9,982 nt of DNA, taken from the NCBI GenBank assembly GCA_031370485.1, contig JANMQK010000372.1, positions 1 to 9,982 of the forward strand, written 5' to 3'. Under the pieces are notes generated by a model. It saw only the letters and a list, made by a program, of their open reading frames with translations, was not told the DNA's origin and searched no databases. Made by a program: the position numbers and the translations under genes. Origin of the DNA: JANMQK01 sp031370485 (lineage in GTDB: Bacteria; Acidobacteriota; Polarisedimenticolia; Gp22-AA2). Position 1 is the stretch's first letter; every line of letters begins with the position of its first letter. Shown here in pieces: positions 5,974 to 9,982 of the stretch.

Positions 5974-6738
5974 ATGGAGCCCGTGCGAGGGCAGGGTGGC
6001 GCCAACGGGAGGGTGGCGCTTGTGACCGGCGCTTTCGGCGGCATCGGGGCCGCGGTGGCCGAAGCGCTCGCGCGCGGCGGCGCCGACGTGGCGCTTCTCG
6101 ACGCGCGCCCCGTGCCGGAGGGCAAGGCGGCGGCCGCGGCCGTCGAAGCGCTCGGGCGGCGCGCCCGGGTCCTTTCGGCCGACGTGACCGACGAGGGCGC
6201 GGTGGCAGCGGCGTTCGAGGAGGTCACGCGCTCGCTCGGCGAGCCCGACATCCTCGTCAACAACGCCGGCATCTGCGACGACGCCATGATCTGGAAGATG
6301 TCGGCCCAGGCCTGGCGGCGGGTTATCGAGGTGAACCTGACCGGAGCGTTCCTGGTGCTGCGCGCCGCGGTTCCGGCGATGCGCCGCCGCGGCTGGGGCC
6401 GGGTGGTGCAGGTGGCCTCGATCAACGCGGAGAGGGGAAAGGCCGGCCAGGCGAACTACGCTGCGAGCAAGGCGGGGCTCATCGCGCTCACGAAGACCGC
6501 GGCGCGCGAGCTGGGGCCGAAGGGGATCACCGTGAACGCCGTGGCGCCCGGATACATCGAGACGCCGATGACGGCACGGCTCCCGGTCGAGGTGCGCGAG
6601 CGGGCGCTGGCCGAGACGGCGCTCGGCCGGACCGGACGCCCCGCCGACGTGGCCGCGGTGGTCGCGTTTCTCTGCACCGAGTCGGCGGGGCACGTCACCG
6701 GACAGGTGATCAGGGTGGACGGCGGACAGTATCTCTGA
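5974..6738 (+). CDS. Short-chain dehydrogenase/reductase (SDR), possible 3-hydroxyacyl-CoA dehydrogenase of the pathway
   Basis: A 254-residue classical SDR of normal length. The cofactor motif TGAFGGIG is at 18-25, an acidic D43 after the second strand favours NAD(H), D70-V71 and NNAG (96-99) stabilise the fold, and the catalytic set is N121, S149, Y162 and K166. PG at 192-193 and IRVDGGQYL at the C-terminus are typical of FabG-like members. The ATG directly follows the oah stop codon with no spacer; GGGAAGAAG in the end of oah is a weak ribosome site and suggests coupled translation. Its place between oah and had implies a pathway role. Oxidation of 3-hydroxypimeloyl-CoA, the product of Oah, is the simplest guess; a second role at the 6-hydroxy/6-oxo step is the alternative. 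I recall an SDR-like gene (bzdZ) in the Azoarcus bzd cluster but cannot check similarity. Substrate is unproven. Confidence 0.88.
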   Translation: MEPVRGQGGANGRVALVTGAFGGIGAAVAEALARGGADVALLDARPVPEGKAAAAAVEALGRRARVLSADVTDEGAVAAAFEEVTRSLGEPDILVNNAGICDDAMIWKMSAQAWRRVIEVNLTGAFLVLRAAVPAMRRRGWGRVVQVASINAERGKAGQANYAASKAGLIALTKTAARELGPKGITVNAVAPGYIETPMTARLPVEVRERALAETALGRTGRPADVAAVVAFLCTESAGHVTGQVIRVDGGQYL

Positions 6739-6750
6739 GAGGAGGCGGCG

Positions 6751-7788
6751 ATGAAGGCGGCGATCTTCCATGGCCCCGGACGGGCGCTGTCGATCGAGGA
6801 GCGGCCGGTGCCGAAGCCGGGCCCGGGGGAGATCCTGGTGCGGGTCGCCGCCTGCGGCGTCTGCCACACCGACCTGCACTACCTGGACCACGGCACGAAG
6901 ACCTTCAAGGAGCCGCCCCTCATCCTGGGGCACGAGCCGTCCGGCACGGTGGAGGCGAACGGTCCCGGAAGCGCGGCCTTCAAGCCGGGGGACCGGGTCC
7001 TCTTGCCGGCGGTCTTGACATGCGGTATCTGCCGGTTGTGCCGCCTGGGGCGGGAGAACATCTGCGAGGCGATGCGGATGTTCGGCAACCACATGGACGG
7101 CGCCTACGCCGAGTTCGTGGCCGCACCCGAGAAGGACGCGTTCCCGCTGCCGAAAGAGATCCCGCTCGAGGAGGGGAGCATCATCGCCGACGCGCTCTCG
7201 ACACCGTTTCACGCCGTCGTCCGCCGCGGCCAGGTCCGCCCCGGCGAGTCGGTCGTCGTGTTCGGCTGCGGCGGCGTCGGGATGAACGTCGTGCAGGTCG
7301 CTTCTGCCGCGGGGGGCCGGGTGATCGCGGTGGACGTGTCGGAGGACAAGCTCGAGCGCGCCCGGCGGCTGGGGGCGTGGGCGGTCATCCACCCTCCCTC
7401 CGCGGGTGATGTTCCGAAGGCGGTGCGCAAGATCACCGACGGCGGCGCGGAGGTCGCGTTCGAGGCGATTGGCCGCCCGCAGACGATCCGGCAGGCATTC
7501 GATTCGCTGCGGACCGGCGGACGCCTGGTCGTTGTCGGCTTCACGGCCGAAGAGGTGCCGATCCCCGCTGGGCGCGTCATGTTCCGCGAGATAACCATTC
7601 TCGGTTCTCTCGGCTGCCGGCCGGTCGACTACCCGCCGCTCATCCGCATGGTCCAGGACGGGCGGATCAAGGTGAAGGAACTGGTCACGCACCGCTTCCC
7701 GCTCGCGCGGATCAACGACGCCTTCGACCTGCTCAGAAAGGGCGAGGCGCTCCGGTCGATCGTGCTGCCGGGGCAGGCGACCTCCTAG
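6751..7788 (+). CDS. had: Zinc-dependent alcohol dehydrogenase, probable 6-hydroxycyclohex-1-ene-1-carbonyl-CoA dehydrogenase
   Basis: A 345-residue medium-chain dehydrogenase. CGVCHTD (35-41) supplies catalytic-zinc ligand C38, GHE (60-62) supplies H61, and D147 in ADALSTPFHAV is at the position of the third ligand. The structural-zinc lobe has C91, C94, C97 and C105. The Rossmann motif GCGGVG is at 172-177 and D195 after the next strand favours NAD+ over NADP+. Had oxidises 6-hydroxycyclohex-1-ene-1-carbonyl-CoA to the 6-oxo compound that Oah opens, so its neighbours are exactly its pathway partners. It is somewhat shorter than the roughly 365 residues I recall for Had. GGAGG lies 5 nt before the ATG; the gene is 12 bp after the SDR and 10 bp before bcrC. 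The sequence alone supports only a zinc alcohol dehydrogenase; the specific call rests on context. Confidence 0.82.
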   Translation: MKAAIFHGPGRALSIEERPVPKPGPGEILVRVAACGVCHTDLHYLDHGTKTFKEPPLILGHEPSGTVEANGPGSAAFKPGDRVLLPAVLTCGICRLCRLGRENICEAMRMFGNHMDGAYAEFVAAPEKDAFPLPKEIPLEEGSIIADALSTPFHAVVRRGQVRPGESVVVFGCGGVGMNVVQVASAAGGRVIAVDVSEDKLERARRLGAWAVIHPPSAGDVPKAVRKITDGGAEVAFEAIGRPQTIRQAFDSLRTGGRLVVVGFTAEEVPIPAGRVMFREITILGSLGCRPVDYPPLIRMVQDGRIKVKELVTHRFPLARINDAFDLLRKGEALRSIVLPGQATS

Positions 7789-7798
7789 GAGAGCGGCG

Positions 7799-9025
7799 AT
7801 GCAGGGACGCGAGACGGCCGATTCGGACATCCGCGAGATGGCGCGGCGCTCGGAGGAGATGGTCCGCGACCCGGAGTTCAAGCCGGTCGCAGACTGGAAG
7901 CGGGCCCATCCGGGACAGCGCGCCGTCGGCTATTTCCCGGTCTACGTCCCGGCGGAAATCATCCACGCAGCGGGGATGCTGCCGGTCGGGGTCTTCGGCG
8001 CCGGCGGGACGGTCGAGATCGACCACGCCGACTCGCGCATCCAGTCGTTCGTCTGCTCGATCTCCCGCTCGACCCTGGAGCTCGGGCTCACGAAGCGCCT
8101 CGACATTCTCGACGGGATGGTCTTCGGAAGCATCTGCGACGTGGCCCGGAACCTCTCGGGGATCTGGCGCCGCAACTTCCCCGGCACGCTGGCGGAATAT
8201 GTCCATTACCCGCAGAACCCGGACTCGGCTCACGCCGTCCCGTACTACAGGGGCGAGCTGGCGCGGCTGCGCGGGCGGCTCGCCGAGGTCGCGGGTCACG
8301 AGATCGGTGACGAGGCGCTCCGTAAAAGCATCGGCGTCTTCAACGCGGCGCGGCGGCGGGTCGCCGAGGTGTACGAGTTGCGGCGCGCCGAGCCGTGGCG
8401 GGCGACCTGGCGCGAGACCTACGCACTTCTCCGCGCCGGGAACGTCCTGCCGGTGGAGGAGCACACGGCCCTTCTCGAGCGCGCCCTGCCGCTTCTGCGC
8501 GCGCGGGAGATTCCGCGCCGCGACCGCGTGCGGGTCGTCGTCGAGGGCTCGTTCTGCGAGCAGCCGCCGCCCCAGCTTCTTGACACGATCGAGGAGGCCG
8601 GCTGCTATGTGGTGGAGGACGACCTGCTTCTCGGGATGCGCTGGTTCGACACCCCGGTCTCCGTCGAGGGCGATCCGCTGGAGGCGCTGGCGCGGGCGTT
8701 TCTCGGCTCGTGCGTCACCACGTCGATCAAGCACGACCGGAGGCGCAAGGGGGACGCCCTCCTCCAGCGGGTCAGGGAGTCGCGCGCGGAGGGGGTGATC
8801 TTCTCGGCGGCCAAGTTCTGCGAGCCGGCCCTGCTCGACTACCCGCTGATGCGGGCGGCCCTGGAGAGGGAGGGTGTCCCCAGCCTGGCGTTCGAGTTCG
8901 AGGAGAAGATGGGCACCTTCGACAGCATGAAGACCCAGGTCGAGACGTTCGTCGAATCGGTCCTTTTCTTCGGTCCGGACGAGAAGGGCGGTCCGCGGCA
9001 GAGGACGGCGGAGGGAGCGTCATGA
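7799..9025 (+). CDS. bcrC: ATP-dependent benzoyl-CoA reductase, gamma-type subunit (BcrC/BadD/BzdN)
   Basis: A 408-residue protein of the 2-hydroxyacyl-CoA dehydratase D-component family (HgdB/FldBC-like). In class I benzoyl-CoA reductase, BcrB and BcrC form the module that binds benzoyl-CoA and holds [4Fe-4S] clusters, while BcrA and BcrD hydrolyse ATP to push electrons from ferredoxin. Family landmarks are the N-terminal GYFPVYVPAEIIHAAGMLPVG (44-64), FVCSISR with C86, ICDVARNLSG with C113, and AKFCEP with C341; C86, C113 and C341 are the likely cluster ligands. The central helical part (150-230) and VVVEGSFCEQP (246-256) also fit. AGGAGAG at 7787-7793 is its ribosome site, overlapping the had stop. 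The next gene starts inside its stop codon, as expected for obligate partners. BcrC rather than BcrB is chosen from the length and C-B order. A non-aromatic 2-hydroxyacyl-CoA dehydratase is less likely beside oah and had. Confidence 0.88.
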   Translation: MQGRETADSDIREMARRSEEMVRDPEFKPVADWKRAHPGQRAVGYFPVYVPAEIIHAAGMLPVGVFGAGGTVEIDHADSRIQSFVCSISRSTLELGLTKRLDILDGMVFGSICDVARNLSGIWRRNFPGTLAEYVHYPQNPDSAHAVPYYRGELARLRGRLAEVAGHEIGDEALRKSIGVFNAARRRVAEVYELRRAEPWRATWRETYALLRAGNVLPVEEHTALLERALPLLRAREIPRRDRVRVVVEGSFCEQPPPQLLDTIEEAGCYVVEDDLLLGMRWFDTPVSVEGDPLEALARAFLGSCVTTSIKHDRRRKGDALLQRVRESRAEGVIFSAAKFCEPALLDYPLMRAALEREGVPSLAFEFEEKMGTFDSMKTQVETFVESVLFFGPDEKGGPRQRTAEGAS

Positions 9026-9982
9026 GCGAGCAGTACGAGCACCAGGGGAAAGGGCGCGACCTCCAGAAGAAGCTCCTTGGCGACTGGTACCGCAGCCTCG
9101 AGACGGCTGCGGGCGAGGGGCGCAAGGTGGCCTACCTCTTCGTCCCCGGCAACATCGTCGAGCTTTTGCGCGCCTTCGACTTCGAGGTCTGCTACCCCGA
9201 GATCAACGCCCTGCAGTGCGGCATCAAGAAGGTCTCCTCCGGCTTCATCATGGGGGCCGAGGACATGGGCTATTCGTCCGATGTCTGCGGCTACGTGAAG
9301 AACGACATCGGCATGTGGAAGGAAGGCAACAAGGGCCCTAGCGGCCAATTGCCGCGGCCCGACCTGCTGCTCTGCACCTACTGCGGCTGCACGACCTTCA
9401 TCAAGTGGTTCGAGGCGCTGGCGGAATACTACGACGTCCCACTGGTCATGCTGGACGTGCCGTACCAGCGCGCCGACCGGATCGAGCCGGGCGATGTCGC
9501 GTATCTCGTCGGGCAGCTCAAGGAGCTGGCCGTGACCTGCAAGAAGATCACGGGCCGGAAGCTGGATGACTCCAAACTCGAGGAGATCTTGGCGCGGTCG
9601 GCCGAGGCCGAGGATCTCTGGTCCGACATCCTGCACTCGGCGCGGCACCGGCCCTCTCCCTTCGACGCCTACTTCGAGGCGGTTTTCTTCATGGCGCCGA
9701 TCTACGCACTGCGCGGCACCCAGGAGTGCGTCGAGTATTACCGGACCGCGAAGGCTGAGATCGACGAGCGGCTGGCGCACGGTCTCGGGCCGGCCGGTGA
9801 GGAGCGGTTCCGGGTCGTCGTCGAGGGGCCGCCCCCCTGGCCGGCCTTCCGCGCGTTCTGGGAGCTGTTCAAGGAATGGGGGGTCGTCGCGGTGGCTTCG
9901 TCGTATTCTAAGGTCGGCGGGTTCTGGGACCGCGGCTTCCGGCACGACCCGCGCCGCCCGTTCGAGTCGATCGCCGAGTACT
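9022..9982 (+). CDS. bcrB: ATP-dependent benzoyl-CoA reductase, beta-type subunit (BcrB/BadE/BzdO), partial at right edge
   Basis: The frame starts at ATG 9022, overlapping the bcrC stop by 4 bp (ATGA), with GGAGGGAG just upstream. It stays open for 320 codons to the edge; relatives are about 430-450 residues, so roughly the last quarter is missing. It belongs to the same dehydratase D-component family as bcrC. Candidate cluster Cys are C89 in SSDVCGYVKND (85-95) and C118, C121 or C123 in LLCTYCGCTTF (116-126). VVEGPPPWPAFRAFW (266-280) and VASSYSKVGGFWDRGFRHDP (291-310) resemble BcrB/BzdO, where a further conserved Cys region should follow just past the edge. With BcrC it forms the catalytic module for two-electron dearomatisation of benzoyl-CoA to cyclohexa-1,5-diene-1-carbonyl-CoA. 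bcrA and bcrD (ATPase subunits) are expected next. Confidence 0.88.
   Translation, partial: MSEQYEHQGKGRDLQKKLLGDWYRSLETAAGEGRKVAYLFVPGNIVELLRAFDFEVCYPEINALQCGIKKVSSGFIMGAEDMGYSSDVCGYVKNDIGMWKEGNKGPSGQLPRPDLLLCTYCGCTTFIKWFEALAEYYDVPLVMLDVPYQRADRIEPGDVAYLVGQLKELAVTCKKITGRKLDDSKLEEILARSAEAEDLWSDILHSARHRPSPFDAYFEAVFFMAPIYALRGTQECVEYYRTAKAEIDERLAHGLGPAGEERFRVVVEGPPPWPAFRAFWELFKEWGVVAVASSYSKVGGFWDRGFRHDPRRPFESIAEY

Noticed and set aside
4513..7881. A very long open frame on the - strand (over 1100 codons) opposite oah, SDR and had
   Set aside because: It has Arg/Pro/Gly/His-rich text with no recognisable domain and runs antisense to three well-supported enzymes; a high-G+C codon-position artefact.
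7733..8734. A 333-codon open frame on the - strand opposite bcrC
   Set aside because: Shadow of the reductase subunit; no motif and no ribosome site considered convincing.

Overview
The window is about two-thirds G+C and densely coded. It appears to come from a bacterium that degrades aromatic compounds without oxygen. Five genes on the + strand (4924 to the right edge) form a tight operon for the benzoyl-CoA pathway. They encode the ring-cleaving 6-oxocyclohex-1-ene-1-carbonyl-CoA hydrolase (oah/bamA type), a short-chain dehydrogenase (SDR), a zinc alcohol dehydrogenase of the 6-hydroxycyclohex-1-ene-1-carbonyl-CoA dehydrogenase (had) type, and the two active-site subunits of ATP-dependent (class I) benzoyl-CoA reductase in the order bcrC-bcrB. 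The last gene is cut by the window edge; bcrA, bcrD and a ferredoxin gene would be expected beyond it. Gene junctions are 0 bp, 12 bp, 10 bp and a 4-bp ATGA overlap, so this is almost certainly one transcript. The dienoyl-CoA hydratase (dch) that works between reductase and Had is not in the window; an SDR lies between oah and had instead.

Divergent from this operon (4055-4702, - strand) is a PAS-LuxR transcription regulator with a Cys-x-x-Cys pair just ahead of its PAS domain. The intergenic region holds an FNR/FixK-like inverted repeat (core TGAT-N4-ATCA) about 85 bp before the oah start, nested direct repeats next to it, and a 10-bp palindrome near the regulator start. These are candidate sites for anaerobic and pathway-specific control. 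A PAS-LuxR protein is not one of the regulator types I know for benzoyl-CoA genes (BzdR, BadR, AadR, BamVW).

The left part (1-3915, - strand) is a second operon of two genes overlapping by 4 bp. The first encodes a membrane cytochrome with five transmembrane helices, four intramembrane His suited to two b hemes, and five c-heme motifs of which one is CX4CH. The second encodes a membrane-anchored CRTAC1-type protein with seven FG-GAP/VCBS calcium-binding repeats and an ASPIC/UnbV-like tail, cut by the left edge. Upstream is an overlapping inverted-repeat element (3994-4023) and a plausible sigma70-like promoter. This looks like a periplasm-facing respiratory module; any link to aromatic degradation is inferred only from adjacency.

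Taxonomy is uncertain. CRTAC1/ASPIC proteins beside multihaem cytochromes suggest an Acidobacteriota-like or similar high-G+C environmental lineage. Class I benzoyl-CoA reductase is best known from facultative anaerobes such as Thauera, Azoarcus, Rhodopseudomonas and Magnetospirillum. The combination is worth attention. No tRNA, rRNA, CRISPR, insertion sequence or convincing terminator was seen.
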